From Taibaiella soli (lineage in GTDB: Bacteria; Bacteroidota; Bacteroidia; Chitinophagales; Chitinophagaceae), in assembly GCF_003236175.1 (NCBI RefSeq), contig NZ_QKTW01000009.1, positions 62,001 to 126,000 on the forward strand: a DNA stretch of 64,000 bases. The letters run 5' to 3'. Positions within the stretch are counted from its first letter, which is position 1; every line of letters begins with the position of its first letter. The position numbers were made by a program, and so were the translations under genes. Shown piece by piece: positions 8,733 through 17,921 of the stretch. The notes under the pieces were generated by a model. The model was not told the origin of the DNA and ran no database searches. It worked only from the letters and a program-made list of their open reading frames with translations.

Positions 8733-10151
8733 ATGAATCATAATAGAAGCGTAGTTGTATTTACGCTTACTTCAACTCTTATTTTGCTGGCCGGATCTAT
8801 CTGTGCCACTGTTTTTCACCTGGATTTTCTTTCGTTTAAAAATATCAACCTCATTGCAGATGTGGTGCATGAGAAGGTTGCGCCTGACGCGCCCGTTGTA
8901 GCTGCCGTACAAGCAACGTCTTCCATGTCTGCACCAGTCTCCTCAATGACGCAGATGCCTGCGGTTGCATTTGATCAATACATGTTGCAAAAAACGCTGG
9001 TTCATTTTAATGATGATACGACGCGGCCTGCATTGCCGATGCTGATGGAGAAATTTCAGAAGCTGAAAAACGGTGATAAAGCGAAAGTGCGTATTGCCTG
9101 GCTGGGTGATAGCATGATTGAAGGCGATCTCGTAACACAAACTTTCAGGAAACAACTGCAACAGATTTTTGGCGGTTATGGCGTAGGCTTTGTACCAGCG
9201 CAATCTGTCACGGCACAATATCGCACGACTGTAAAACATTCCTGGAATGGGGATTGGACAGAAGAAACATTTAAAGATAAAGCATTGACTGCGCCTCTGT
9301 TTTTCTCGGGTCATACTTTCTTTACGGAGAATGGAACGATTACACTAACAGATGCTACGTCTAAAGATTCCACCAGAATACTTGATAAATACTTGATTTG
9401 CGGTAAAGCGGATGGAAAGGTTTCCATTGAGGTAAATGGCCAGCAGCGCGATTTCACAGCAAACAATAAAATCAACCGCATTTTACTCGACAGCAGTAAT
9501 AAAGCAGCTGTGAGTTTAAAGATCAACAATAAGAAGTTGCCAGTATATGGTATGTCAATGGAGCCGCAGCGCGGTGTAGTGGTTGACAATTTTTCATTTA
9601 GAGGAATTACTGGCCTGGAATTGGGGAAAATCGATACCACTGTTTTGCAGCAAATGAGCAATGAAAATGACTACGACCTGGTAGTGATGGAATACGGCGC
9701 CAATCTGATGTTCCGTCCGGATGACAAAGATTATAGCTGGTACGAGAAAAAGATGGAAGCAGTGATCAAACAGCTGCGTAAATCCATGCCGAATACAGAA
9801 TTCCTGATCGTGAGTACTGCCGATCGTGCGTTCCGTTATAACGACGTCTGGCAGTCTGCCGTGGGTATTGACAGTTTAGTAAAAACACAGGCAGAGCTTG
9901 CGTTTCATAACAATACTGCGTTTTATAACATGTATGCCAGTATGGGCGGTGCGAATACGATTGTCAACTGGGCGGCGGCTTCTCCCTCCCTGGCTAATAA
10001 AGACTATATACATCCGAATCAGCGTGGTGCAGAGATTTTAGGTAAGCTCTTGAGTGACGCCTTTGTGAAGGAATATAATAAAATACAAACTAAACCCGCT
10101 GTGACTGCGCAAGGACCGGCGGCTACCCAAAACGTTAGAAACAGAAAATAA
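8733..10151 (+). CDS. SGNH/GDSL hydrolase, membrane-anchored, partner of MBOAT
   Basis: This ~472-residue protein has an N-terminal hydrophobic anchor (about residues 9-27) and a periplasmic SGNH fold. Block I is WLGDSMIEGD with the nucleophile Ser, and the Asp-His pair is in DYIHPNQRG near the C-terminus. The gene ends 11 bases before an MBOAT acyltransferase. In AlgI/AlgJ, PatA/PatB and DltB/DltD systems the MBOAT moves acetyl groups across the membrane and an SGNH protein hands them to a glycan; this pair fits that scheme. An in-frame GTG at 8706 extends the frame, but the ATG at 8733 lies close to the membrane anchor and is preferred. Confidence 0.82.
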   Translation: MNHNRSVVVFTLTSTLILLAGSICATVFHLDFLSFKNINLIADVVHEKVAPDAPVVAAVQATSSMSAPVSSMTQMPAVAFDQYMLQKTLVHFNDDTTRPALPMLMEKFQKLKNGDKAKVRIAWLGDSMIEGDLVTQTFRKQLQQIFGGYGVGFVPAQSVTAQYRTTVKHSWNGDWTEETFKDKALTAPLFFSGHTFFTENGTITLTDATSKDSTRILDKYLICGKADGKVSIEVNGQQRDFTANNKINRILLDSSNKAAVSLKINNKKLPVYGMSMEPQRGVVVDNFSFRGITGLELGKIDTTVLQQMSNENDYDLVVMEYGANLMFRPDDKDYSWYEKKMEAVIKQLRKSMPNTEFLIVSTADRAFRYNDVWQSAVGIDSLVKTQAELAFHNNTAFYNMYASMGGANTIVNWAAASPSLANKDYIHPNQRGAEILGKLLSDAFVKEYNKIQTKPAVTAQGPAATQNVRNRK

Positions 10152-10162
10152 GCGGCGGCTGT

Positions 10163-11647
10163 ATGCAATCTTTCGATCTGAGTCTTTTCCTGAAGCAGTT
10201 TTTATATGATCCTAAAAATCCATTGTTGTTCAACAATGGTTTCTTCGTATACTTTTTCGCTGTATTCATTAGTTTATACTATCTGCTGCGCAACAACGCC
10301 ACGGCAAGAACCTGGTTGTTTTGTTTTTTCTCTCTTTACTTTTTTTACAAGGCGAGCGGCTTTTTCGTAGGCCTGGTACTGCTTTCTGCGGTCATTGACT
10401 ATGGATTGTCAAATGCGATTTATAAGGCCAGAACAAAAAGTACAAAGAAGCTGCTGTTGATTACGAGTGTTGTTATCAATCTTGGACTTTTATTCTATTT
10501 CAAATACACCAATTTCTTTATCGCGCTATGCAATGATTTTCTCGCTGCGAAAATCAATCCACTGAACATTTTATTGCCGGTGGGTATTTCGTTTTACACC
10601 TTCGAAAATCTGAGTTATACCGTTGACGTATATCGTGGCGAGTTTGAACCGGAGCAGAAGTTCATGAACTATCTACTGTTCTTGTCGTTCTTTCCAAAAT
10701 TGGTGATGGGACCGATTGTACGGGCAAAAGATTTTATTCCGCAACTGCATAAACCTTACGAAGTAAATCAGCAGGATTTTTCCAGGGGCTTTTATCTGAT
10801 CGTTTCCGGTCTGTTTAAAAAGCTGGTCATCTCCGATTTTCTGACAACCAATTTTGTCGACTTTATTTTTAGCGATCCGTCGCGTTATACCGGACTGGAA
10901 TGTTTGATGGCGGTGTATGGATATGCGATTGTGATTTATTGTGACTTTAGTGGTTATAGTGATGTGGCAATTGGTATGGCGAAATGGCTGGGCATCACGA
11001 TTCCGGTCAATTTTAAATCACCGTATCAGAGCAAATCGGTAACCGAATTCTGGAAGCGTTGGCATATCTCACTTTCCAGCTGGCTGCAGGATTATCTGTA
11101 CATACCGCTGGGCGGCAATCGTAAAGGGAAAGTACGCACCTACGTCAATTTGTTCATCACGATGTTGCTGGGTGGTTTCTGGCATGGTGCCAGCTGGAAC
11201 TTTATCATCTGGGGTGCGATGCACGGTATTGCACTGGCGATGCACAAACTCTGGATGTCGAACAACAAACAGTTTATCGATCGTCAGTCGAATAAAACCT
11301 ATTATCGCCTGATGGCGCAGTTTGTGACTTTTCAGTTTGTATGTTTCTGCTGGATCTTCTTTAAGGCAGTTGATTTCAATACCGCCACACAGCTTATCAT
11401 GCAAATTACCCATCATTTCTCACTAAGCGTTTTAGGCGCGTTCTGGAGCAATTACCAATATGTGATTTACATGATGGCGCTCGGTTATTTACTGCATATT
11501 ATTCCCGATGATTTCGCAGATAAAATGTTGCAACGTGCGCATCGTGTACCGATGTTTGCATACGTAGGCGTATTTCTTGTTTTTGTAATGGTTTATGCGC
11601 ATTTCAAGACAGGAGAGCCTGTAATGCCGATCTACCTTCAGTTTTAA
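10163..11647 (+). CDS. MBOAT-family O-acyltransferase (AlgI/PatA-like)
   Basis: This 494-residue polytopic membrane protein of the alginate O-acetyltransferase AlgI family has about 11 hydrophobic segments. Family hallmarks are present: LPVGISFYTFENLSY, WKRWHISLSSWLQDYLYIPLGGNRKG, and the active-site histidine region GGFWHGASWNFIIWGAMHG. It would transfer an acyl group from a cytoplasmic donor across the membrane to the SGNH partner encoded just upstream. The glucosaminidase two genes upstream suggests peptidoglycan as acceptor, but an exopolysaccharide is also possible. The stop overlaps the convergent SGNH gene by four bases. Confidence 0.92.
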   Translation: MQSFDLSLFLKQFLYDPKNPLLFNNGFFVYFFAVFISLYYLLRNNATARTWLFCFFSLYFFYKASGFFVGLVLLSAVIDYGLSNAIYKARTKSTKKLLLITSVVINLGLLFYFKYTNFFIALCNDFLAAKINPLNILLPVGISFYTFENLSYTVDVYRGEFEPEQKFMNYLLFLSFFPKLVMGPIVRAKDFIPQLHKPYEVNQQDFSRGFYLIVSGLFKKLVISDFLTTNFVDFIFSDPSRYTGLECLMAVYGYAIVIYCDFSGYSDVAIGMAKWLGITIPVNFKSPYQSKSVTEFWKRWHISLSSWLQDYLYIPLGGNRKGKVRTYVNLFITMLLGGFWHGASWNFIIWGAMHGIALAMHKLWMSNNKQFIDRQSNKTYYRLMAQFVTFQFVCFCWIFFKAVDFNTATQLIMQITHHFSLSVLGAFWSNYQYVIYMMALGYLLHIIPDDFADKMLQRAHRVPMFAYVGVFLVFVMVYAHFKTGEPVMPIYLQF

Positions 11648-12906
11648 GGAGTAATTGTCTTCGGTTGTTTGCTGCGGTAATCATTGTAGGTTTTTGCCAG
11701 CGCGTTAAAAAATAATTGTCCCTGTAATTGATAGCCTTTTGCGCTGTAGTGTACAAGGTCATGGCTCATGAGTCCGTATTTCTTCCATGCAACTGCGCCT
11801 GAATAGCCGCTGCTTACGTGATACAGATCCCAGTAAGGTAAATGGTTGTCTTGTGCAAAACGAATCAATGCATTGGTAACCCGTGCCAGTACGGCATTTG
11901 GTTTCACTCCTTTGTAATAAGAGCCTGCCGGCGTTGTGATCAGCACTACAGCATTAGGCGCTGCTGCTTTAATTTGCTGCAGGAAATAGTTGAGTTTCGC
12001 GAGTAGCGAATCTTCATTCAGATTTTGAATTTGTGCTTCATTCGTTCCCAAAGAAACGATAAACAAATCCGCATTCAATGCCGGCAACTGCTTCCAGAAA
12101 AGTGGTGTGTTCGTAAATTGCTCGTATTGTGCGCCATTTACACCAATAGTGTTATAAACTACGCCTGGCGTATTCCTGCGCTCCAGGGACACACCATAAA
12201 AAGAATATTCGCCCGGTGTATTTCTCGTGAGCGTGAATTGCGATAACAAACTATCTGATTGATAAACGAGTGATGGATTATCATGACCCGGTTTCGTGAC
12301 TAGTGTTATTGGTGAGTTTTTATCATTCACTTCGAGCGTATAGCTGCTACTGTCGTCACCGAGGAAGAACTGCATTTTGTTGAAGTATTGCGATTCGCCG
12401 TTTACATCTTTAAGTCGCAGGGTAACCGTTGCATCTTTTTGTGTAGTGTGAATGCCAAATCCGCTCAAGCCATTTACGATGCTGATTTCGGGATGTGCTA
12501 AACGATTATACTGCCAGGTAATATTAGAGGATGAAACGATATCGCCCGGCGCATTTGACTTCGCCAGTTGATATGGAAAAACCATTCCGCGGCCGGCGTT
12601 GCCAAAAAACTCCTGAATGCCATTACGGACAATGCTGCTCATCATATCGGCCTGCAAATGCGAATCGCCGATGTGGACGATACGTACCACGCCTTTCTTC
12701 TTCATCTGCACAGCCAGCAATTTTTTCAAAACCGGTGCGAGTTGATCTGCTTGTGAAATCACATTTTCATTTGGGTGAATAAAGCTCCAAACCGGCATGT
12801 CCGGTGCTGTCCATGCGCTGTCAGTAACAGACTGTGCATTCATCGAAATAAAAGAAGCAGACAACAAGATCGTAGTAAGAATTTTTTTGCAGTTTATATT
12901 CGGCAT
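11644..12906 (-). CDS. Secreted SGNH/GDSL hydrolase, convergent to MBOAT
   Basis: This 420-residue protein starts at the ATG at 12904-12906, which gives a good signal peptide (KKILTTILLSASFISMNAQ). A longer frame to 12972 lacks this logic. SGNH motifs are HIGDSHLQAD (nucleophile Ser) and DLVHYSAKGY (Asp/His), with NEAQIQN supplying the Asn block. Between them is an inserted beta-rich domain, and the same arrangement is seen in the SGNH partner at 8733-10151, so the two may be distant paralogues. It overlaps the MBOAT stop tail to tail. A second acetyl-transferring or de-acetylating enzyme for the same glycan is a reasonable guess. Confidence 0.8.
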   Translation of the reverse strand: MPNINCKKILTTILLSASFISMNAQSVTDSAWTAPDMPVWSFIHPNENVISQADQLAPVLKKLLAVQMKKKGVVRIVHIGDSHLQADMMSSIVRNGIQEFFGNAGRGMVFPYQLAKSNAPGDIVSSSNITWQYNRLAHPEISIVNGLSGFGIHTTQKDATVTLRLKDVNGESQYFNKMQFFLGDDSSSYTLEVNDKNSPITLVTKPGHDNPSLVYQSDSLLSQFTLTRNTPGEYSFYGVSLERRNTPGVVYNTIGVNGAQYEQFTNTPLFWKQLPALNADLFIVSLGTNEAQIQNLNEDSLLAKLNYFLQQIKAAAPNAVVLITTPAGSYYKGVKPNAVLARVTNALIRFAQDNHLPYWDLYHVSSGYSGAVAWKKYGLMSHDLVHYSAKGYQLQGQLFFNALAKTYNDYRSKQPKTITP

Positions 12907-12998
12907 GAAGCAAATGCTTTTGAGGTCACACAATTCCGGCGAGCCAGAGAGGGTAAATATAAGTAACCTCATTTAAACCGTTTGAAACAAGTACACAT

Positions 12999-13031
12999 AA
13001 AAAAGGGTTGAACCTTTAACAGGCACAACCC
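12999..13031 (-). terminator. Terminator of the dioxygenase gene
   Basis: Read on the minus strand, GGGTTG and CAACCC enclose a loop with a further short CCT/AGG pairing and are followed by six T residues. It lies 140 bases past the dioxygenase stop, beyond the palindromic repeat at 13078-13157. Confidence 0.55.
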
Positions 13032-13077
13032 AGTATCGTTATTTAAAAGTCGGGCGACTTTAAGTCTACTCGCATTT

Positions 13078-13157
13078 GTCATTGCGAGGTACGAAGCAAT
13101 CTGCACGGTATGTTTGGTGCATTTTATTGTGCAGGCCGCTTCGTTCCTCGCGGAGAC
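13078..13157. repeat. GAAC-type palindromic intergenic element, copy 1
   Basis: The inverted arms GCGAGGTACGAAGC (13084-13097) and GCTTCGTTCCTCGC (13138-13151) match at 13 of 14 positions, and further inward there are TGCAC/GTGCA pairings. Related elements occur at 30691-30780 (full) and 34719-34744 (half), so this is a dispersed REP-like family. Confidence 0.7.
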
Positions 13158-13171
13158 GTAAGTTGTAAATT

Positions 13172-14119
13172 TTATTTCTTCAACCCAATTTCACGCAGTC
13201 TTTCATCAAGGTATTCACCAGCGGTATAATCTTCATATACTTTAGGATGTTCCGCATTAATACAGCTTTCCAGGCATGCCAGACTCATCTCGCTTTTAGG
13301 ATGCAGGAAGAAAGGAATAGAAAAACGCGGACTAGCCCATTTTTCGCGCGGCGGATTCACTACACGGTGTGTGGTTGACTTCAAACGGTTGTTGGTAAGG
13401 CGTTGCAACATGTCGCCAACATTTACTACGATCTGTTCCGGAAGTGAGGTGACTGGCACCCATTCATCTTGCTTGCTCAGTATTTGCAAACCATCTGCAG
13501 AAGCACCTACCAGGAGTGTAATCAGATTAATGTCTTCATGTTGTTCTGCACGGATCGCAGATTTTGGTTCTTGCGTAATCGGCGGATAATGGATGGCTCG
13601 CAGAATAGAATTTCCGTTGTGTACGTATTGGTCGAAATAATGTTCGCTAAGGCCGAGGTACAGTGCAATTGCCTGCAGCAGTGCTGTTCCGGATTTCTCG
13701 AAAGCGCGGTAGGCTTTGCGCAACGTTGGTGTGAACGGTTCTACTTCATTTACCGAAACATTATCAGGATATGCTGATTTGATCGGATCGTTGTCCGTTA
13801 CTTCTTGTCCGTATTGGAAAAATTCTTTCAGATCCGGAGCTTCATAACCTTTTGCATGTTCGCGTCCGAAAGACGTAAAGCCACGCTGGCCGGCCAGTTC
13901 TGGAATTTCGTAAGTTTCTTTTACTTCGGTTGGCAACGAGAAAAATTGCTGTACATATTCGTACAGATCGGCGATAAGATGATCGGAAATGCCGTGATTT
14001 TTTACGGCTACAAAACCGACATCTTCGTAAGCCTTACCCAGCGCCTGCACAAAATTCTGCTTACGTACAGCGTCTCCGCTGGTAAAATCCGAAAGATCCA
14101 CAACCGGAATACTGTTCAT
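13172..14119 (-). CDS. 2-oxoglutarate/Fe(II)-dependent dioxygenase, isopenicillin-N-synthase-like
   Basis: This 315-residue cytosolic enzyme has an N-terminal DIOX_N domain (PVVDLSDF... FVAVKNHGIS) followed by the 2OG-Fe(II) jelly-roll domain. The iron triad is visible as His194 and Asp196 (EQHEDIN) and His251 (STTHRV). The 2OG-binding Arg lies in SPRFSIPFF, about ten residues further. It matches the bacterial isopenicillin N synthase-like dioxygenase group, whose substrates are mostly unknown. It stands alone between intergenic repeats, so context gives no pathway. Confidence 0.88.
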   Translation of the reverse strand: MNSIPVVDLSDFTSGDAVRKQNFVQALGKAYEDVGFVAVKNHGISDHLIADLYEYVQQFFSLPTEVKETYEIPELAGQRGFTSFGREHAKGYEAPDLKEFFQYGQEVTDNDPIKSAYPDNVSVNEVEPFTPTLRKAYRAFEKSGTALLQAIALYLGLSEHYFDQYVHNGNSILRAIHYPPITQEPKSAIRAEQHEDINLITLLVGASADGLQILSKQDEWVPVTSLPEQIVVNVGDMLQRLTNNRLKSTTHRVVNPPREKWASPRFSIPFFLHPKSEMSLACLESCINAEHPKVYEDYTAGEYLDERLREIGLKK

Positions 14120-14323
14120 AAAAATTACTTTTTAAGGACGGTAAATGTAACGGAATTTCTATTTGTGGATACCTTCGTGGGCGAAAGTTAATAAATTGAC
14201 AATGCGGGCCGGTTAAATGGTTAATTGGGGTCAAATAGTTAATTAGTGGCGACTTATTTAACCATCGGACCTTCTAAGTATTTCTACAACCACACCTGAT
14301 TTAACTCTTTAACCAATTAGCCA

Positions 14324-14343
14324 GGCTACTCAAAAGAGTAGCC
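14324..14343. repeat. Hairpin overlapping the lipoprotein stop codon
   Basis: GGCTACTC and GAGTAGCC pair perfectly around an AAAA loop. It spans the stop codon of the lipoprotein gene on the minus strand. There is no adjacent T-run, so the role (weak terminator or 3'-end stabiliser) is uncertain. Confidence 0.5.
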
Positions 14344-14760
14344 TTTCAAGTATTGCATAGAAATGCCGCTAGGTGAATAACCCACCTGGTAATATTCGTA
14401 GAAAGCGGTGTCATTTCCGTGGTGAAAACCGATTGTGTAAGACTTCGCGTCTTCATCTTTTCGCAAAATTGGCTTTAGATTTTTGCCGCCTTTCGGCATC
14501 TGAAACTGACCACTGGCTTCATTAGCACCAACCGACGCTTTTACTTCGTATTCGCCATAACCTGCTGAATTGGCATTGGTAATCACTTTCACCGAAAAAT
14601 TAAACTGATTGAGGCCGTCGGTTACAGGCATGCTGTCTGCCACCACCACAGTGCCTGCAGCAGGAACAGTATAAGTTGCGTCCGTCGATTGTTTCGACGA
14701 ATTGGACTGGCAAGAGGCGAGCAATAACGCACCGCAAAAAAGAGAAGCGAAGATTTTCAT
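14326..14760 (-). CDS. Hypothetical lipoprotein (144 aa)
   Basis: The signal peptide ends in the lipobox LLLASC, so Cys17 would be lipidated and the protein anchored in the periplasm or outer membrane. The mature part is Ser/Thr/Gln-rich at first and then predicted mostly beta (KVITNANSAGYGEYEVKAS...). No known domain is recognised. An 8-bp hairpin (14324-14343) overlaps the stop codon but lacks a T-run on this strand. No functional context: neighbours are the dioxygenase and dipeptidyl peptidase III genes, transcribed separately. Confidence 0.75.
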   Translation of the reverse strand: MKIFASLFCGALLLASCQSNSSKQSTDATYTVPAAGTVVVADSMPVTDGLNQFNFSVKVITNANSAGYGEYEVKASVGANEASGQFQMPKGGKNLKPILRKDEDAKSYTIGFHHGNDTAFYEYYQVGYSPSGISMQYLKGYSFE

Positions 14761-14783
14761 TCCGCCGCAAAAATAAGGGCCTC

Positions 14784-14813
14784 CTCTAACTCCTCCAAAA
14801 GCAGGAGGATTTC
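14784..14813. repeat. CTCC/GGAG short palindromic element shared with 63287-63315
   Basis: An element that reads CTCTAACTCCTCC, then AAAAGCAGGAGGATTTCC closely resembles the one at 63287-63315. The core CTCCTCC/GGAGGA can fold into a small hairpin. Confidence 0.45.
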
Positions 14814-15053
14814 CGTCGTGAGTGTGCTGCTCGGAGTCTAAACATCTCGCGGCGCCGCCACGGCGGAAAGCTTAATTGGAGCACCGTCGATGAACGTAAT
14901 GCGTCGCAACGATGTTTAACCGGAGTGATAGTGTTGGAACCCAATGCTTTTATTAATAATGGAAATTGGCGATAGTGTGGGTAACTGGCAATTGTCCATT
15001 GTCAACTGTCAATTGGATTATTTACTTTTAGAATCGATTAAAAACTTCTGTTA

Positions 15054-17141
15054 ATGAAAAAATGGGCTTTACCCGCTATGGTACTTATGAGTGCGTCATT
15101 ATTGAATACCGCTTGCAACAATAGCGGTAGCAACAAACCATCCGGTGCAGACACCGTTGTGCAAAAATCAGAAGGCCAGGAAGGCAACTTCAAAGTAGAA
15201 GGTGAAGGTTTTGCTGACCTCCAGACCTTACGTTATGAAGTGCCGGGCTTTAGTGAACTGAGCCTGCAGCAGAAAAAACTGGCTTACTATTTATATGAAG
15301 CGGCACTAAGCGGTCGTGATATCATTTACGATCAACGTAGTAAATACGGTGTCATGCTGCGCAAAACGCTTGAAACCATTTACGGTACTTACAACGGCGA
15401 TAAAAACAGCGATAAATGGAAACAGTTTGCAGTGTATGCCGGCCGTGTATGGTTTAGCAATGGCAATCACCATCATTATGGCAATGAAAAATTCATTCCG
15501 GAATGTCCGTATGAATATTTTGCCGAGATCGTGAAAGCCAGTGATACCGCGAGTTTGCCAAAAGAACAGGGCGAAAGTGTAGATGCATTTTTGACACGCA
15601 TTAAGCCCGTTGTTTATGATCTGAAATTTGAACCAAAACTGGTAGATCAACGTCCGAATATCGACAACGTTGTCAATTCGTCTAACAATTTCTACGAAGG
15701 CGTAACTCAAAAAGAAGTAGAAGATTTCTATGCGAAATTTGATACCAAAGGTGATGCACCATCTTGGGGATTGAATAGTAAAGTAGTAAAAGAAAACGGC
15801 CAGATTGTTGAGCATGTTTGGAAAAGCGGTGGCATGTATGGTACTGCGATTGATAGAATGATTGGCTGGTTGCAAAAAGCCGTAACGGTGGCTGAAAATG
15901 ACCAACAGAAAAAATCACTGGAACTGCTGGTGAAATTTTACCAGACAGGCGATCTTAAAACATTTGACGATTACAGCATTGCATGGGTAAGCGATACAGC
16001 TTCTCGTGTAGATGTGGTGAATGGCTTCATTGAAGTTTATCTCGATGCCATCGGTAAAAAAGGTAGTTTCCAGAGCATGGTTTCTATCAAAGATCTGGAA
16101 GGTACTAAACGCATCAAAGCAATCGCAGATCAGGCACAATGGTTCGAAGATCATTCGCCGATCATGGATCAGCACAAGAAGAAATCAGTAAAAGGTATCA
16201 CTGCAAAAGCCATTACAGTAGTGGTGGAAAGCGGCGATGATGCACCGAGCACGCCAATCGGGGTAAACCTGCCAAATGCAGACTGGATCCGCAAAGAACA
16301 CGGTTCTAAATCAGTTTCCCTGAGCAATATCATTCACTCTTACAATATCGCAAGCGCCAAAAGCGGTCTGCTGGAAGAATTTGCGGTGAACGATACGGTG
16401 CTGAAACGTATGCAGCAATATGGCTCACTCGCATCTGACCTGCATACCGACATGCATGAGTGTATCGGTCACGCTTCCGGACAAATTAATCCGGGTGTGG
16501 AAACAACAGATAAAACGCTGAAAAACTATGCATCGACATTGGAAGAAGCACGTGCAGATCTCGTTGGTCTGTACTTTATCATGGATCAGAAATTGATTGA
16601 TCTTGGTGTAATGCCAAATATGGATGTAGCGAAAGCTGAATACGACAGCTATATGATGAATGGTCTGATGACACAGCTGACACGTCTGAAGCCAGGAGAT
16701 GATCTGGAAGAAGCACACATGCGCAATCGTCAGACGAATGCAATGTGGGCCTATGAGCACGGCAAGAAAGATAATGTAGTTGAATTCGTGAAAAAAGATG
16801 GCAAAACATATGTTCGTGTAAACGACTACAACAAACTGCGTGATCTGTTTGGTCAGTTGCTGCGCGAAATGCAACGCATCAAATCTGAAGGCGATTTCAA
16901 AGCCGGTAAAGCACTCGTTGAAACTTACGGTGTGAAAGTAGATCATACATTGCACAAAGAAATTCTGGAACGTTATGCAAAACTGAATATTAAGCCTTAT
17001 CGTGGTTTCATTCAGCCAAAACTGGTTCCGGTAATGAACGGTAATGAAATTACAGATGTGAAAGTAGAATATCCGGAAAGCTTCTATCAGCAGATGATGG
17101 AGTATGGTAAAAACTATGGTTTCCTGCCAGTGAAGAACTAA
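15054..17141 (+). CDS. Dipeptidyl peptidase III-like zinc lipoprotein (family M49)
   Basis: This 695-residue protein removes dipeptides from short peptides. The M49 zinc motif is HECIGH at 468-473, with a one-residue insertion relative to HExxH as the family requires, and the second motif is EEARAD at 497-502, supplying the third ligand. The N-terminus is a lipoprotein signal ending LLNTAC, so the enzyme is anchored outside the cytoplasm, as in Bacteroides DPP III relatives. The start at 15054 gives this signal directly. It is a single-gene unit with a strong terminator at 17168-17198. Confidence 0.92.
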   Translation: MKKWALPAMVLMSASLLNTACNNSGSNKPSGADTVVQKSEGQEGNFKVEGEGFADLQTLRYEVPGFSELSLQQKKLAYYLYEAALSGRDIIYDQRSKYGVMLRKTLETIYGTYNGDKNSDKWKQFAVYAGRVWFSNGNHHHYGNEKFIPECPYEYFAEIVKASDTASLPKEQGESVDAFLTRIKPVVYDLKFEPKLVDQRPNIDNVVNSSNNFYEGVTQKEVEDFYAKFDTKGDAPSWGLNSKVVKENGQIVEHVWKSGGMYGTAIDRMIGWLQKAVTVAENDQQKKSLELLVKFYQTGDLKTFDDYSIAWVSDTASRVDVVNGFIEVYLDAIGKKGSFQSMVSIKDLEGTKRIKAIADQAQWFEDHSPIMDQHKKKSVKGITAKAITVVVESGDDAPSTPIGVNLPNADWIRKEHGSKSVSLSNIIHSYNIASAKSGLLEEFAVNDTVLKRMQQYGSLASDLHTDMHECIGHASGQINPGVETTDKTLKNYASTLEEARADLVGLYFIMDQKLIDLGVMPNMDVAKAEYDSYMMNGLMTQLTRLKPGDDLEEAHMRNRQTNAMWAYEHGKKDNVVEFVKKDGKTYVRVNDYNKLRDLFGQLLREMQRIKSEGDFKAGKALVETYGVKVDHTLHKEILERYAKLNIKPYRGFIQPKLVPVMNGNEITDVKVEYPESFYQQMMEYGKNYGFLPVKN

Positions 17142-17144
17142 AGG

Positions 17145-17156
17145 AAACATCAGATG
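17145..17156 (+). repeat. AAACATCAGATG motif, copy after the DPP III gene
   Basis: The 12-base motif follows the stop codon at 17139-17141 by three bases. Exact copies are at 21489-21500, 30099-30110 (reverse), 31166-31177 (reverse) and 57527-57538. Confidence 0.6.
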
Positions 17157-17167
17157 AATTTTTGAAG

Positions 17168-17198
17168 GCCGGCTAGTCATTGACTAGCCGGCTTTTTT
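17168..17198 (+). terminator. Terminator of the DPP III gene
   Basis: GCCGGCTAGT pairs with ACTAGCCGGC around CATTG and is followed by TTTTTT. Strong rho-independent form. Confidence 0.9.
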
Positions 17199-17613
17199 AT
17201 GTCCGCTTTTACACAAATTATTTGGATTGAATTGCTTTACACACGGAGCAATTTTTAGCCACATTTAGGCCAACGAGAATATAAAAACGATGATGAATAG
17301 AATTTGTAAAATGGATTGTGAGAACGAAGTATGTCAGTTTTAAGTCTGGTAGCCAGTTTTGCCTAAATCGCACGGGGCATAGGTTCCCGGTAAGAAAAAA
17401 TGTACATCTGGAACAATAATCGGTACACCCGGAATTTTGAGAGTGTATAGATTCGTACTAGAAAATTTGAACAGTTTGTGCAAGTTTTTTCCAGGCCTGG
17501 ATGCGGGATACTTCAGTGTTAAACCCAAAGAAAAAATGATGCTGCGCAGCATACCGTAAACAATGCCGTTAACCCGAAAACGATACGTAGGGATGAACTA
17601 AAAAAAATATTTT
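17199..17613. other. AT-rich spacer at the left edge of the RiPP locus
   Basis: No convincing gene. A 17-codon ORF with three cysteines (17290-17343) and an open stretch at about 17388-17559 without a good start codon look like chance or decayed coding DNA. The first ~40 bases continue a similarity with 21530-21570, part of the duplicated boundary described in the findings. No clear promoter consensus precedes the precursor gene. Confidence 0.4.
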
Positions 17614-17862
17614 ATGAAATTGGAAAAAATGCAAGGGTCAAAATTTGAATCCTTTAAAGGAAATGAATTGCAGAGCACGTTTAGTGTATTGGGTGGGATG
17701 ATTTCGAACACTACAGAACCATCAAGCGGTAAATGCGATCAAATTAATGATAAAACGAATGATACCGGGACTATCGACGCAAACACTGGAAAGGGGATTG
17801 ATTCGCGTTATATTTCGTGTTCGATTGAAATGGGGTCGTTGAACGTTATTACTTCTGTTTAA
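17614..17862 (+). CDS. RiPP precursor peptide 1, grasp-with-spasm type (GG leader)
   Basis: This 82-residue precursor has a leader of about 28 residues (KFESFKGNELQ..FSVLGG), matching the double-glycine leaders cleaved by C39 peptidase-ABC exporters; cleavage is expected after Gly28. The ~54-residue core is rich in Asp, Asn, Thr, Ser and Gly and has two cysteines. Acidic and hydroxyl side chains are the groups that ATP-grasp maturases of this class join by ester or amide cross-links. It lies directly upstream of the maturation genes, separated by a hairpin. The family was assigned from the leader and context; the final structure is unknown. Confidence 0.75.
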   Translation: MKLEKMQGSKFESFKGNELQSTFSVLGGMISNTTEPSSGKCDQINDKTNDTGTIDANTGKGIDSRYISCSIEMGSLNVITSV

Positions 17863-17877
17863 TTGCATTAAAAATTG

Positions 17878-17905
17878 AGGCTGTCTCGCTTAATTGAGAC
17901 AGCCT
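17878..17905 (+). terminator. Attenuator-like hairpin between precursor and maturation genes
   Basis: AGGCTGTCTC (17878-17887) pairs perfectly with GAGACAGCCT (17896-17905) over an 8-base loop; the following TACTTTGTTTG is only moderately T-rich. This should reduce read-through and favour a precursor excess over the enzymes, a common RiPP operon arrangement. Confidence 0.65.
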
Positions 17906-17921
17906 TACTTTGTTTGAGATG

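Noticed and set aside
17340-17552. 70-residue minus-strand frame left of precursor 1
   Set aside because: No promoter, no homology cue, and both strands are open here. More likely chance or decayed DNA.
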